From Riptortus pedestris (lineage: Eukaryota; Arthropoda; Insecta; Hemiptera; Alydidae), in the NCBI GenBank assembly GCA_019009955.1, contig CM032228.1, positions 131,582,501-131,646,500 on the forward strand: DNA of 64,000 nucleotides, given 5' to 3'. A model generated the notes under the pieces. That model did no database searches and was not told where the DNA came from. It saw only the letters and a program-made list of their open reading frames with translations. Positions within the stretch are counted from its first letter, which is position 1; each line of letters opens with the position of its first letter. Of this stretch, positions 23,521 to 37,418 are shown piece after piece. A program made the translations under genes and the position numbers.

Positions 23521-23537
23521 TCCTACCGGCTGCGCCA
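23521..23537 (-). other. Primer-binding site
   Basis: On the minus strand TGGCGCAGCCGGTAGGA starts at the last base of the 5' LTR. A TGGCGCAG.CGG PBS is used by several insect errantiviruses and attributed to a serine tRNA; the tRNA identity is from family knowledge. Confidence 0.75.
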
Positions 23538-23754
23538 ATTATGTGGATGATATGTACGTTCCGCTTTTTAAAAAGATTTATTTTCCTTTTAAATACAATT
23601 GTACTTATACTAAGTTACAATGTACCGAGAACGGAGCCTGGAGCAAGACTGATTTCCACTCTGTATACAATATCCCAGAGTGGGGAAAGAAGGAGCGGGA
23701 GGAGATGAGCTGGCTTGCCAGCTTGCAACTACATTGACAGTTATTACCATATAA

Positions 23755-23756
<2 letters not shown>
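23537..23756 (-). repeat. Errantivirus 5' LTR
   Basis: 220 bp, the partner of 13115-13331. The outer edge abuts (TA)n and the inner edge abuts the PBS. Confidence 0.92.
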
Positions 23757-23799
<43 letters not shown>

Positions 23800-24112
23800 G
23801 TTTTTTAACCCTCCAGCGGTCGCAATTTTCGTTTAATCGTTGCCAAACTCGATATTTACACGTTTAATCTCTCACTGCAGAAGTTCGGGAATGGCTGAAA
23901 TCCGCCGAGTAGGAAGGGGGGGGGGTTAGAAGAGGGAATTTTTGAAAATTCAAAATATTTCCGATATTATACAACTTATCCGTATAAAAACATTCCAATT
24001 GAAAATATGATTTTAATATATAAATATAAAATATAATGGGAGAAGAGAATCGTAGTGTGTCATACCGGCACGTGGGAAATTTGCTTAGTTTACGCAGCCC
24101 CTGCGTAACGGA
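23757..24112 (-). repeat. Family A repeat, right part of the copy split by the provirus
   Basis: (TA)n, then CCTCCAGCGGTCGCAATTTT, CGATATTTACACGTTTAATC, GGTTAGAAGAGGGAATTTTT and finally GCACGTGGGAAATTTGCTTA and GCAGCCCCTGCGTAACGGA. It completes the copy starting at 12779. Confidence 0.65.
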
Positions 24113-24631
24113 ATTCGGAATTCAAAACGAGATATTTGCATTTTTTGGTTTTCCGCTGTCTGAAACTCTACTTTTTCGTCATCTTAGGGAAAGAATATGA
24201 CAGTTTATAATGAAACGTCTGATTCCTAGCTTGATACCGACTAGTGTTATCAACCTTCACCATGTGAGAAACACAACAAGAAGTTGGTTCAGTAAGATTT
24301 TACGTCCTTGACACGACATTTGTTTTCATCCATACACGATATTTAATCGTTTCCTTCAATAATAAAGATTATATTCGTTAATGGCTGAAATCGAATCAGG
24401 AATAGAGGATTAAAAGAAGGCGTGGCATGCTCCTTCCCCTTCCCCTTATCCTTTCGATTAAAGAGGTAAATATTTTAATCAGTGGCAACAATTTGAGCCT
24501 TGAAGATTAATGATTGGCAGTTTTGAGTGATGCCTCTAGGAATACAAAAAAAAATAATTTATCAAAATAAAATTGCATTTCAATAAAATGCATACATGAC
24601 AGATGTAGTATTGTATGACAGATATAGAAGA
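24113..24631. other. Non-coding DNA with a family A-like patch
   Basis: GATATTTGCATTTTTTGGTT near 24130 and CGATATTTAATCGTTTCC near 24340 echo family A, but no termini are present. Confidence 0.4.
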
Positions 24632-24759
24632 TGGCAGATTTCCCTTGAGGGGAATCAGCTATTGAGGTCGTACTCATGACGCGATTTTCGAATTTTTTCT
24701 TCAATCGCCATCGATCCTACCCAGGAGATGACGAAAATGAGGTCCGTTCAAACTGTGTG

Positions 24760-24816
<57 letters not shown>

Positions 24817-25398
24817 CTGTTACCGCTCTACCGGTCGCAATTTTTGCCTTATCGTTACCAAACGTGATATATTATCCTTGAATTATGAAAATTTTGAAAA
24901 TTCGATTTAACTCCGTTACTATACGTCGGATCGAAAAAAATGTATAGAATCAATATTATAGCAAATTAAATGCGCTATCAATATTGTTGTATACATTTTT
25001 TCCCTATCTTGAATATTAACCGATATATTTTTATATTTTTCTTTTTTTCAGCCCTCAGCAAACGCCCACTTCTACTCACTTCCTTCTTAAGTTTTTGGAC
25101 TACTTAAATTTGATTGATTGAGATAAAAATTATTCTGATTCATTATAAATTACGGTACTAGATATAGTAAATATTTTTCAATCAAATTAATACATTATAT
25201 TACAGTAATTATTTTTCTTTCCGGCAGAACTGCTTGTTTACATTTCAGATGCTTTCCGTCGGGAGGTATCTTATTATCGTTTGTATTTACTCACTTAATA
25301 TTCACGGAGGTGTTGTGTTACCGGTATGTAGATTTATCTATTGTTAAACTTCACGCGGGAAATCTGCTTAGTTTTCGCTGCCCCTGCGTGACGAACCT
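24632..25398 (-). repeat. Family A repeat, full-length copy
   Basis: Hairpin end GCAGATTTCCCTTGAGGGGA at the left, CGATCCTACCCAGGAGATGA, (TA)n at 24768-24811, then GGGAAATCTGCTTAGTTTTC and CCCCTGCGTGACGAA at the right. It includes a CGCCCACTTCTACTCA module that other copies lack. Confidence 0.7.
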
Positions 25399-26092
25399 TT
25401 ATAATACGGTATTGAAATAGCCGACTGGCCTACTCATCTACCAATTTCTCTGGGTAATATAGATAACTCTTACATAATGTTAAAAGGTTCGGATGTAGAT
25501 AATAATGGAGGTATTCACTTTCCAAAATGTTGTCCTTTAAACGGCCCCATTCCTTAATCCGATTATGGTCTTCTTTGAACTTGACATTTACCATCCCATT
25601 AAATGGTAAATTATCTAGTTTGGCAGTGATACAATAGAAATTGTGGGTTTACAGCGTTATAGACTGTAAATCGACTGAGCCAAATAGGAGAAAAAAGTTA
25701 TAGCTGGCAACTATTCACAACGGTCCTATGCCATTGCAAACTGCTTATTTTCATTACTCGTCCAAACTTTGATGGACCAAGTTTTGCTTGCACGAGTCCA
25801 ATTATTAAATTTATTATACTAGCAGAATTTACATTTGAATGTGGCCAGACATTCAAAAGGAATTAAGTTCATTGAGTACGCAGAGGTCCTGCGAAGAAGT
25901 TAATCAATCTTCGAAGTAGGTATTTGCATTTTAACTCATATAATGAGCTCCTGTCTCCTTCGTTAACTAATGAAGTGGCTTTACTAAAGTACCTAGTTAT
26001 TACTAAATACTATAGCTCAACGTCATATAATAATATAAAATAAACAAATATAAAGTGAATCACGTCGTACGAGTATTATGGAGCACATAGGG

Positions 26093-26147
<55 letters not shown>

Positions 26148-26935
26148 ACTAGAGTAATAGGTCAGTTAATTAAATTGAAGTTTTAATTGGGATAGAGTGC
26201 TCCATGATCAGTCTATGCTCCATGGCACCTCTTGGTTTTACTAGATTGTTCCACAGCTAGGAATAATTTTCAATAACCTTGCAGCTATTCAAATACCTCT
26301 ATTTATATATATATACATATGCGTGTGTGTGTGTGTTTATGGGCGTGCGTGTGTATTTTTTATACATTTCTTTTTTTTTTTGTAAAAAAATAAACTGAGA
26401 GAGAGTGAGAGAGAATCAGGAGTAGTGATATCAGTTAGCTGCAAGAGGTTTACAATAGTCATCTGCTGTGATGCCCGCGTCATCCCTTCTCATAACCGTT
26501 ATGTCAAGTAGTGTTGTTTTCCTTTCTTTCTCAATATCCACGGTGAATTGCAGCCTGGGATGGCAGGCACATTTATTCTGTAAGCCACCATATCAAGTGG
26601 CATGTAGGTACAATGCGTATAATATTTATATAACGTTTCAATATGCCCACTACCTTCAGTAGTAGATCGTCCATGACAGCACTCAATAACAGAGTAAAGT
26701 GGGCAGCCAATAATAATACCACATATCAGTTCGAACCATGTTACTTTGAAAGTAATATAACCGACCTAGCAAATAAATTCGAAGATATGGGAGATTGATT
26801 ACGATGAATATCAGTATGGGATCAAATTTTTGCCGATTTATTTTCTGCCCAGAACGAAATTGACTAGAATATTTGTAAAGAAAGATTCATCATTCGAATA
26901 AATGAGAACATTGCTTTCGTTATTAGAAATAGCAG
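25399..26935. other. Non-coding DNA with microsatellites
   Basis: A (GA)n tract at about 26094-26142 and a short (TG)n at 26320-26335. No gene recognised. Confidence 0.5.
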
Positions 26936-27165
26936 TGGGGCTCAGGTTGGCCATGTGAGTTGAAGCGTTGACATTCCACAGTGTAAAACTAGAGTGGCGA
27001 GTTCGATTTTCGCCTGGGTAAAGGAAATTATTTAGTGACGAAGTTCATTTAATAACATCCTAAATCCCACCCTTGCTAGAAAAGGTAACCTGTAGATGAC
27101 CCGTCCCAATTAGCCTTAGTTGCAAAAAGTGGACGTTAATAAATAATAATAAAAATAGCAGAGCA
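26936..27165 (+). mobile_element. tRNA-derived SINE, copy 2
   Basis: TGGGGCTCAGGTTGGCCATG, GAGTTCGATTTTCGCCTGGG (B-box-like), AACCTGTAGATGACCCGTCC, TTGCAAAAAGTGGACG and a TTAATAAATAATAATAAAAA tail. Same order as copy 1 at 10676. It sits immediately beside a family A fragment. Confidence 0.65.
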
Positions 27166-27175
27166 CCACGTCATT

Positions 27176-27532
27176 GGTGATTGAGATAAAACTGATTCAA
27201 ATTCATTACGAATTACAGCACTAGCTTTAGTAAATTGTTTTCAATAAAATTATTATGTTATATAAAGATATATTTCATTAATTACTTGCTGCTTTTCCGG
27301 TCTATCTATTCAGTCCTTCAAGGTTGGCTGGCCTGATTGTTTACAATACAGCCGCTTTCCGTTGTAGAGATTATAAACTTGTATTGTAAATTAACTGAAA
27401 CATTTCTCATTACCGTTTGTATTTATTCACTTAACATTCAAGGTAGTGCATATACCTGTATGTATATTTATGTATTGTTAACCTTCGCCAGGGAAATTTG
27501 GTTAGTTTACGCAGTCCTTGCGTGACGGACTT
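27176..27532 (-). repeat. Family A repeat, partial copy
   Basis: The part next to the GTCCGTCACG end only. GATTGAGATAAAACTGATTC, TTACCGTTTGTATTTATTCA, GGGAAATTTGGTTAGTTTAC and CTTGCGTGACGGACTT align with the copy at 24632-25398. The (TA)n core and hairpin end are absent. Confidence 0.6.
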
Positions 27533-29488
27533 ATTTCATCTAAGTTAAAATATCACAGATAATCCTGATTGAACGTTTACACCTATATTATAGCTCCACA
27601 ACGCCAGAACCAATTATCGACATTAAGTGTTGTGATTTGAGTTTTTCAAAAAATATTTAAATATCGAGGGCGGTATATGTCAATAAAACTTGAAGCGACT
27701 AGAGCACAGAACGTTCATTGATGACGCCTTATTGGATATTTATCCTTCTACCTTTTTTGCTGAAGGCCTGATGAAAATAATACGTGGATTTAGGCATGGA
27801 ATTAGACCAAGTTATAAGCAGTGAGCATGGTTGATGAAATAGAGATGGAGGATCAGAAGGACTTGCAGTAATCCTATCTCGCCTTCTGCATGTGACTCAT
27901 TATAATAAGAGGTAATTGTTAGGACTCTTTTTATAATTAGTGCTTATAATCAAGTGGGATAAAATGTAACATTTGCTCATTTATCTTGGTGAAATAATTA
28001 AACTAATAATCCATCGTTCATTTATGAATACTAATACAATTTGTATTAAATTATACTGTAAGCAGTTCATTTCTCTTTGATCCCCATTCTCAGTGTATTG
28101 TGAAATAGTCTTGTATATGTGTTATAATAATTTAAACCTTGAAATATTGCTCGTGTAACATCAATAAGGTTATAGTGATGGCATAGTGAGTGAGAAAGTC
28201 TTACTGTGGATGAAATCCGGTATTTTGATTTTTTTTTGATAATATGACGCAAAGGTGAAAAATGAAAGGATTGTAGCTCAAAGATTGTGAATTGAGAGTA
28301 TAGTGGATGTTAATTCATACTAGGCCATTAGAAAACTTTGCTTAAACTTATACGGCAACGATTTGGGTACCAAATGATTTGACAGAGCAGCAGAAGCTAA
28401 AATGTTAAACATATCCTTTTGGTTGCTGTTGTTATTTTTGTTAAAGCAGGTAAATTATTTTTGAGTTTTCTCATAACTTGTGATGAAAAATGAGGAATCG
28501 ATATATCTTAAACAAGTCATATGAATTGCTAGGATAATCCCCATTGCATGCAATTAGTATTTTCTCTAATATTAAGTAACTATCTTATCACCCTACGTTC
28601 ACGGGTTGAACAAAAAATTGATTTCCGCTGGAAAAAAACCCATTAAATATGAACTAACTAATCCCTTCATTTTTTTTACATATCATAAATGTCCTTGGAA
28701 ATTATTTATTAGCGGGCCATGACATCAATAAGTCTCCATTACATCCATGTACTGGTGAATGTTTGATGGGGTATGAATGGGGTAATTCATTATTTATTAT
28801 AAACTGGAAAGGCCAGTACAGGAGCCTCTCACTATAAAGAAATAGACAGCTGTTATAAAAAAATGTTACAAATAAACTTGTGGTTCATCCATTTCAGAAA
28901 TTGATCAACCACATTCACCATGGCCACCTTACTTGTCACCCACCCACTCCAGTTATTTTTAGCATTAGGCCCAACTATTCCTTCAAGACGTGATAAAAAA
29001 ACTAGTTGGATTGGTTTTTTTTTTTTTGAATGAGCATAATTTCGTTCTACTTTGTTTTTGTCTCTAGTTTTCAATACATGTTCCATGTACCCTGACTCTT
29101 AGACTACTCACATATTGCCAATTTGCTCAAATACTTGTAAATGTTACAACAGTAACACTGAACAGACATTCACTCACCTGATTTATTAGTATAGAATGAC
29201 TCAAAACATACGAAGACAGTTAAAGACTCATATTCCCGGATCAGTCCCGATATTTTATTTTCAAAACACATAAATTTATTAAAAACAATAGTCTAAGATA
29301 TCCTTAAGCTGAGAGAGGAAAAGATATTATACCCGTATAAAATTAATATTATGTAATTTTTATTGGTTATTTAGTGATTTTTGTTTTATTTTATCAAGTT
29401 TAATTTTTATAATCTTATTTACATTTTAATATGTATATTATTATATAAAAAATTGTTAAAATTTTTGACAAAATGCACATATAATGCA
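27533..29488. other. Non-coding DNA, no confident gene
   Basis: A minus-strand frame at 28853-29086 has a short GWVT...FLKWMNH segment that loosely recalls pogo/Tigger transposases, but it is too short and isolated to call. Confidence 0.4.
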
Positions 29489-29613
29489 TTTTTAGCAGAT
29501 TTCCCTTCAGGGAAATCATCTATTGAGATCGTACTCATGACGCGACTTTTGAAAAATTTCTTCAAATGTCCATCGATCCTACCTAGGAGATGACGAAAAT
29601 GAGGTCCGTTCAA

Positions 29614-29673
<60 letters not shown>

Positions 29674-29683
29674 CTGTTAACAC

Positions 29684-29731
<48 letters not shown>

Positions 29732-30392
29732 CTGTTAACACTCTAGCGGTCGCAATTTTTGTTTAATCGTCACCAAACTCGGTATTTAAGCGTTTCATGT
29801 AAAAAGGAAGATCAAGTTTGTTAACGGCTGAAATCGGACCAATGGGAGGGGGGTTTAGAGGGGGGGATTTTCGAAAATTCGAAATATCTCCGTTATTATG
29901 CGTTGGATCGAAAAATTGTATAGAACAAATCTTATTGCAAATTAAATTTACTATAAATATTGTTATATACATTTATTCTCTATCTTGAATATTAACCGAG
30001 ATATTTGCATTTTTATGAAGTCTGTGGTCGGGTATAGTTCGGATTAGATCGGCCATTTCCGTCGGCTCAGGTGGGAGGCTTCTTCTAACCTGTCGTTCCT
30101 AACCTTACCTTACCTTTGTTACTTTGTGAGATTTATGCAAATACGTTCTGTTAATCCGCCCCCCCCCTTCTTTAGTTCTTGGACTACTAAAATTTGAGTT
30201 ATTGAAATATAAATTATTATTACAATTCAGAAGCCGTTTCAGTTGGGAATTTATTATAATTAACTGAAAGATTTCCCTTTGCCGTTTGTATTTAATCACT
30301 GTGGTATTGTGTTACCAGTATGCAGATTTCTCTATTGTAAACCTTCACGTGGGAAATCTGCTTAGTTTACGCAGCCCCTGCGTGACGGACTT
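29489..30392 (-). repeat. Family A repeat, full-length copy with duplicated core
   Basis: Hairpin end TTTAGCAGATTTCCCTTCAG, then GACGAAAATGAGGTCCGTTC and two (TA)n tracts (29621-29667 and 29689-29727), each followed by TTTGTCTGTTAACACTCTA. The core has therefore been duplicated. It ends GCAGCCCCTGCGTGACGGAC. Its internal part matches 2020-2678 closely. Confidence 0.75.
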
Positions 30393-30708
30393 TTTTTTTT
30401 TTTGGAAATTTGCATGGGATGTACAGAAAAATAAAATCCCTCCACATAAGGTTACTGTATAGAGGAAATAAATAAAAAAAAATATTGCCAATCTAGGCAA
30501 AAATGAATTACATATGATAGAAAAGAGAAATGGAGTTAAGAAGAGGAAATGTCAGGGAAATAGATCTAAGAGATGTTGTGAATGCTCAAATATTCTGCAC
30601 TATTTTCTTTGTCATTTAAAACTCTTCACTTACGTTTGGAGCCCAGTAGAATGGTTAAGGCACCGACTGGTTGGGAGATGAGCTTTTGTATATATTTATA
30701 TATATATA
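30393..30708. other. Non-coding spacer with a tRNA-like fragment
   Basis: AGTAGAATGGTTAAGGCACC at about 30647-30666 resembles the A-box part of a tRNA-derived SINE, but no B box follows. Purine-rich sequence otherwise. Confidence 0.35.
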
Positions 30709-32831
30709 CTAGCTAAGGTACCCGGCTTCGCTCGGGAAATCACTTGAGGCTGAATGATAATAGTATTTTTTTTTTGAGCAAGGCTTCAGTGTTTACTACA
30801 CTTCCCGTCTGGGCGCATTGTTTTCCCGTGAGGGTCAGGCAGGCGGCTTACAGAAAAAAAAATTGTAATTCAAATAAATGAAAATAAGCCCCTAATCATT
30901 GTTTCCCGTGAGGGTCAGGCGGGCGACGTATAGATGAGAAATTTTAATTTTGAAGAATAAATAAAAATGTGTTCCTGATCTATCTCTCTCCACTTTTTAA
31001 CTCACCTTTTTGAATACTTCAAACCATAATCGTGGATAGCATTTATTAAAATTAATTATCCTCTATAATGAGACTTATTTCCTGTCAAAAACCAATCCGA
31101 GCTCGTATAGTTTAAGCATAGTTTTGTAATTAGATTATATTCGTAATAGTAGAGCGTTGTGGAAATCATTTCACAGAAAATAGGTTAACTCAATTAACTA
31201 TTTAGGCTCCGGCCTCCTTCCGCTCCAGCATCTCCATAGTTTTCCTTAAAATATTGATTCGAAGTATTATTTTAATAATTTATCTACCTGATGGAATTAA
31301 ATAATAGTATTACCCTAAAAATAATTTCATTTATATTCAAAAATATAGGTGAGGGGAAGAGAACGTGGTCCTCCCTGCAAAATAAGTAGTACTTACCTAC
31401 TTTAAATCATATCAAATTTAAATGGATATTGTCTTTTTTCATAATAGCATTACCATTAACGTCTAATTGTTATGATAGTACATATTTGTTTCAATAACAT
31501 CAAGATATTGGAAATAAGATAATATAATAGCAGAACCAAAGAGTATGATCCCATAACTTCCGCTATCACTCTTTGTGCCAATCCAGCTGACTTTGTTTAA
31601 ATAATACATTATACAAATTAAATAACGGAAATGCTCTTATAGTTTACATTTCTATTGGAAATAAATAGCAATGTTATTTTCTAGAAGAAATAAATAAATG
31701 AGAAGGGACGACGGATATATATAACCTCACTAACCGGAATCATATATAGAGTTATCATATGTGACTAAAACATAAAATCTTTTGTCATAATATTCATTCA
31801 TTAAAAACACTTAAATAAGCACTAATAAAATTAATGACTCCCGCTATAGTTTTAGCGTACATCCCGTGTTTACTTCATTTTACGAACATAGTGAATGCAA
31901 CAAAAGTTACACTAAATAATAAAATAAACAACTTTTATGTGCATGTTTGCCGAGAATCTAATAGGAAACGAAATATCATAATTTTTCATTTCAGGCCTCC
32001 CCCGGGCGTAAAAATTTTAATATAGCTTATAATCATGGAAGAATTAATGCTAATTCACATACCGAGTCTTGTTAATTTCGGTTCAATCGTTAGTGCCCAA
32101 CAAAATTGTTGGCTCCCGCTTTAGTATTTAGTGTAAATCTCGTTTATACTTTGTAATACGACAAAAGTGAATATAACAAATCTTACTCTAAATAACAAAA
32201 TAAACAACTTTTGTCATGTGCATATTTGCAGAAAAACCAGTAAAAAACGAAATACCGCTATTTTTAATTTAAGGCCTCCCTTACAACCCCCACTCCTGCC
32301 CGTCCCTAGAATTGTTGGTATAGCTTATGATAATTAAGGCGTCAGTGCTAATACACATACCGAGATTTAATTAGTTCAGTTCAGTCTTTTGTGCCAAATA
32401 ATATTGTTGACTCCCGCTATAGTCATTAGCGTATAACTCATTTAAACTTCAGAATACGATGAAAGTGTTTATGACAAAAGTTACTCTAAATAACAAAATA
32501 AACAACTTTTGCTATGTGCATATTTGCCAAAAAACCAATAGAAAACGAAATATCGCGACTTTTAATATCAGGCCTCCCTTATAACCCCCACTCCTGTTCG
32601 TCTCAGAGAAAATTAATATAGCCTAAAGTCTAAGTTGGGCTAGTAGTAATATACATACCAAGTTTCATAAAATTCGGTTCAGCCGTTTATGCGTGAAAAG
32701 GTAACAAACAAACAAATAAACAAACAAACAGACACCAAAGAAACAAAATGCAGTTATGGTGTCTATGACATGTGAAACGAAAAGTTATCGTGAAATTTCG
32801 CGAAAAAAATCAATGTACAGACAGAGGTTAC

Positions 32832-32836
<5 letters not shown>
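30709..32836 (-). mobile_element. Helitron-like element, tandem copy 1
   Basis: On the minus strand it ends CCCGAGCGAAGCCGGG (hairpin, CCCG/CGGG stem), TACCTTAG, CTAG, then T: a Helitron 3' terminus. The 5' end is in the (TA)n at 32837-32880, so its exact TC was not fixed. It contains three units of about 300 bp marked by AACAACTTTTG, CCAATAGGAAACGAAATATC and GGCCTCCCTTATAACCCCCA (at about 31993, 32272, 32571), and an (AAAC)n stretch. No Rep/helicase coding seen. Confidence 0.65.

Positions 32837-32880
<44 letters not shown>
32837..32880. repeat. (TA)n joining the two Helitron copies
   Basis: Uninterrupted TA dinucleotides between ACAATTT of copy 1 and CTAGCTAAGG of copy 2. Confidence 0.9.
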
Positions 32881-35104
<2,224 letters not shown>

Positions 35105-35946
35105 AAAAGAAATTGAACTAAGGGAGCATCTAGCCAGGAAGCTAAAATGAAGATTAAATGGGTGAAACATACTGATTGACATAATACACTTCAGAGTAAA
35201 GAACGAAAAATGAGAATATAACATGGTAAATATGCTTGAAGAGGTAAATTGATTGGAAGGACAACATAAAGTCAGCAAAATATAGAAAACAAGAGGAAGA
35301 AAGACAGAAAATATAGTATGTAAGAGGAAGAAAGTCGGAAAATTATAGATATGGTTAAAGAGAGCAGACGAGAGAGAAGAGGGGCAAGGAAGAAAAGTTA
35401 TAGGACTAGTGGTGAAAGGAGAGGGAAACGTGAAGAGCGCATGCTTTATCAGAGACTTTTCAAGTTAGTAAGGTAAGAGGATTAGCTCTCCAGTCTGTTC
35501 TCTTCTACATCTACTCAAAACCAAGACAAAACAATATTAATCTTGACAAGAGCCCCAGCTTAAACTTCCCTTTTATTCCATTCAATTCGTTAGCTTTCCT
35601 TCCAACAGCATCATTTATTTTATAGCTTACTTTCGGTACAACAGTTAATAAAAAGAAATACTGAAAGTTAAGAATCACAATTTTTTTTTTTTTAAATTTC
35701 CTCAGTTCTTTTAGGTGAAACAAATAATAAATGTTCTAGTATACGAATTAAAAGTACAAAACGTCGTGCAGGTGCTCTTATCAGATTTGCCAACTCCGGC
35801 AATACAGATATTTTTTTCTCTAATTCTCCCACAGTATGTCTGTTGATACAGCTGCTTTAAGTGAATGTCCTAGATCCTCATCAGCTGTTTTCCCTTTAGT
35901 GATATCTGCTAAAACACATCGTAAGAGCTACTTCAAAATAAAAATA
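35105..35946. other. Purine-rich non-coding DNA
   Basis: AAGAGGAAGAAAG-type repeats near 35285-35335; no gene recognised. Confidence 0.45.
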
Positions 35947-36482
35947 AAGTCCGTCACGCAGGGGCTGCGTAAACTAAGCAGATTTACCACGTGAATTTAT
36001 ACAATAGAGAAATTTCCAAACGAGAGCCGAACAGTTACGGAAACGGTCGAACTAACTTTCGGCGGAAACGAATAGAACGACCTTTGTCGATATCATCACG
36101 TCCGTTGTCGGCACACACTTAATAAAAATGCAAATATCACGGTTAGTACTCAAGATAGAGAATAAATGTATATAAGAACATTAACCCTGGGTGGTACACA
36201 TGGTTTTCTAGACATATTTGGTAAACTATACGCCTCAGAGGCGTATAGACACAAAAATGCTGGTTTATTGCCTATTAGCATGCTATTTTGCAGCATTTTT
36301 ATATTTTTTTCATTGATTTATTTACTTCTCTTTCAAAAACACATTAACCCTAGAAGCACCAAGCTATATTTTGTCTCGTGTTCAAGGGCTCGTTTTCAAC
36401 CGTTAACGAGCTTTATCTTTCTTTTTACATAAAACGACTAAATATCAAGTTTGGTAACGATTAAACAATAGAGCGGTAACAG

Positions 36483-36539
<57 letters not shown>

Positions 36540-36712
36540 GACATATATATAGACAGACAGACAGACAGACAGACAGATAGATTGATAGTTAGATATGGAT
36601 ATAGATTTAGATATATAGTTTTAACAGGCCTCATTTTCGTCAACTCCTGGGTAGCATCGATGGACATTTGAAGAAATGTTTTCAAAATCGCGTCATGAGT
36701 ACGACCTCAAGC
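35947..36712 (+). repeat. Family A repeat with a TTAA-flanked insertion
   Basis: AAGTCCGTCACGCAGGGGCT at the left, CCGTTAACGAGCTTTATC, (TA)n with a (GACA)n patch at 36487-36580, and CGTCATGAGTACGACCTCAA at the right. The hairpin end is lost. The usual 200-bp body between AATGTATATAAGAACA and TTCAACCGTTAACG is replaced by 36181-36397. Confidence 0.65.
36181..36397 (+). mobile_element. Possible piggyBac-type MITE insertion
   Basis: Starts TTAACCCTGGGTGGTACACA at a family A break point. It contains an 11-bp-arm palindrome, CTATACGCCTC-A-GAGGCGTATAG (36226-36248). A second TTAACCCTAGAAGCACC occurs at 36344. TTAACCC is a common piggyBac terminus, but the two are in the same orientation and no GGGTTAA end was found, so the limits are unsure. 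Confidence 0.35.
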
Positions 36713-37374
36713 TCTGTAAAACAAACAATTTCTATGTAGGTGAATTGCTTAATCAGTATTGCTTAGTTGAAATACAATTACAACTTCATAATCAAGGGAC
36801 CATTGCCACAAATGGTACCATATTAAATATGTTGAGTTCGAAAACTATCTTAAATAAAGGAATGCATGAATCGCGAGATCCAAATAATAATTAAAGATAA
36901 ACGTTTAACTTAATGTTTCGAATATTTCGGGATACATTACTTATTTAATAAATAGATAAATATATTTCCATAAAATCTTCAAAACAAAAAAATTAACTTG
37001 GATATACAAACTGTACAATGGTGTGAATTAATTGAGCTCGTCCTTGGGTAGTTGAATTGTTGTATGAAGTAGGTTGGTGGGCGTAGGGGCTGAATTATAC
37101 CCCACTATTACAACAAACGACCATCTGACAAGACATATATCACTCCAAATAACCAATGGACACCACAACCAAGTCATTTTATTGCTTTAGATAATTGGAA
37201 ACCATTTTGAGGCCACCAGCTCAAGCGGAGTAGTGGCTTTTAACACAGCAATTAAGGAAAAAAGTGTTTTTAGTGTAATAGTGCAATGTAATTTATTTTA
37301 CTCATTTAAAAATAAAATATAAAAAATATCTGATTCCGTTCCAATATGAATAATTATGAGATCAAAATCAAAAT

Positions 37375-37418
<44 letters not shown>

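Larger units (their letters stand above)
13115..23756 (-). mobile_element. Errantivirus-type (Ty3/gypsy) endogenous provirus
   Basis: A 10.6-kb minus-strand element in the order LTR-PBS-gag-pol-env-PPT-LTR. The LTRs (217 and 220 bp) begin AGTTATATGG and end ATAATT, as is typical of insect errantiviruses. It is flanked by TATA at 13111-13114 and 23757-23760 inside (TA)n; errantiviruses favour alternating TA targets. The LTRs differ by one substitution and two small indels, yet gag, pol and env all contain stops or frameshifts. The roughly 3.4-kb gap between pol and env holds a minisatellite and a piggyBac remnant. Such elements are insect endogenous retroviruses; this copy cannot encode intact proteins as read here. 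Confidence 0.92.

Noticed and set aside
28853..29086. Possible pogo/Tigger transposase fragment (GWVT...FLKWMNH)
   Set aside because: Similarity limited to about 20 residues, no DDE context, no terminal repeats nearby.
30640..30690. tRNA gene
   Set aside because: Only an A-box-like stretch is present; no B box, no cloverleaf. Recorded as a possible SINE fragment.
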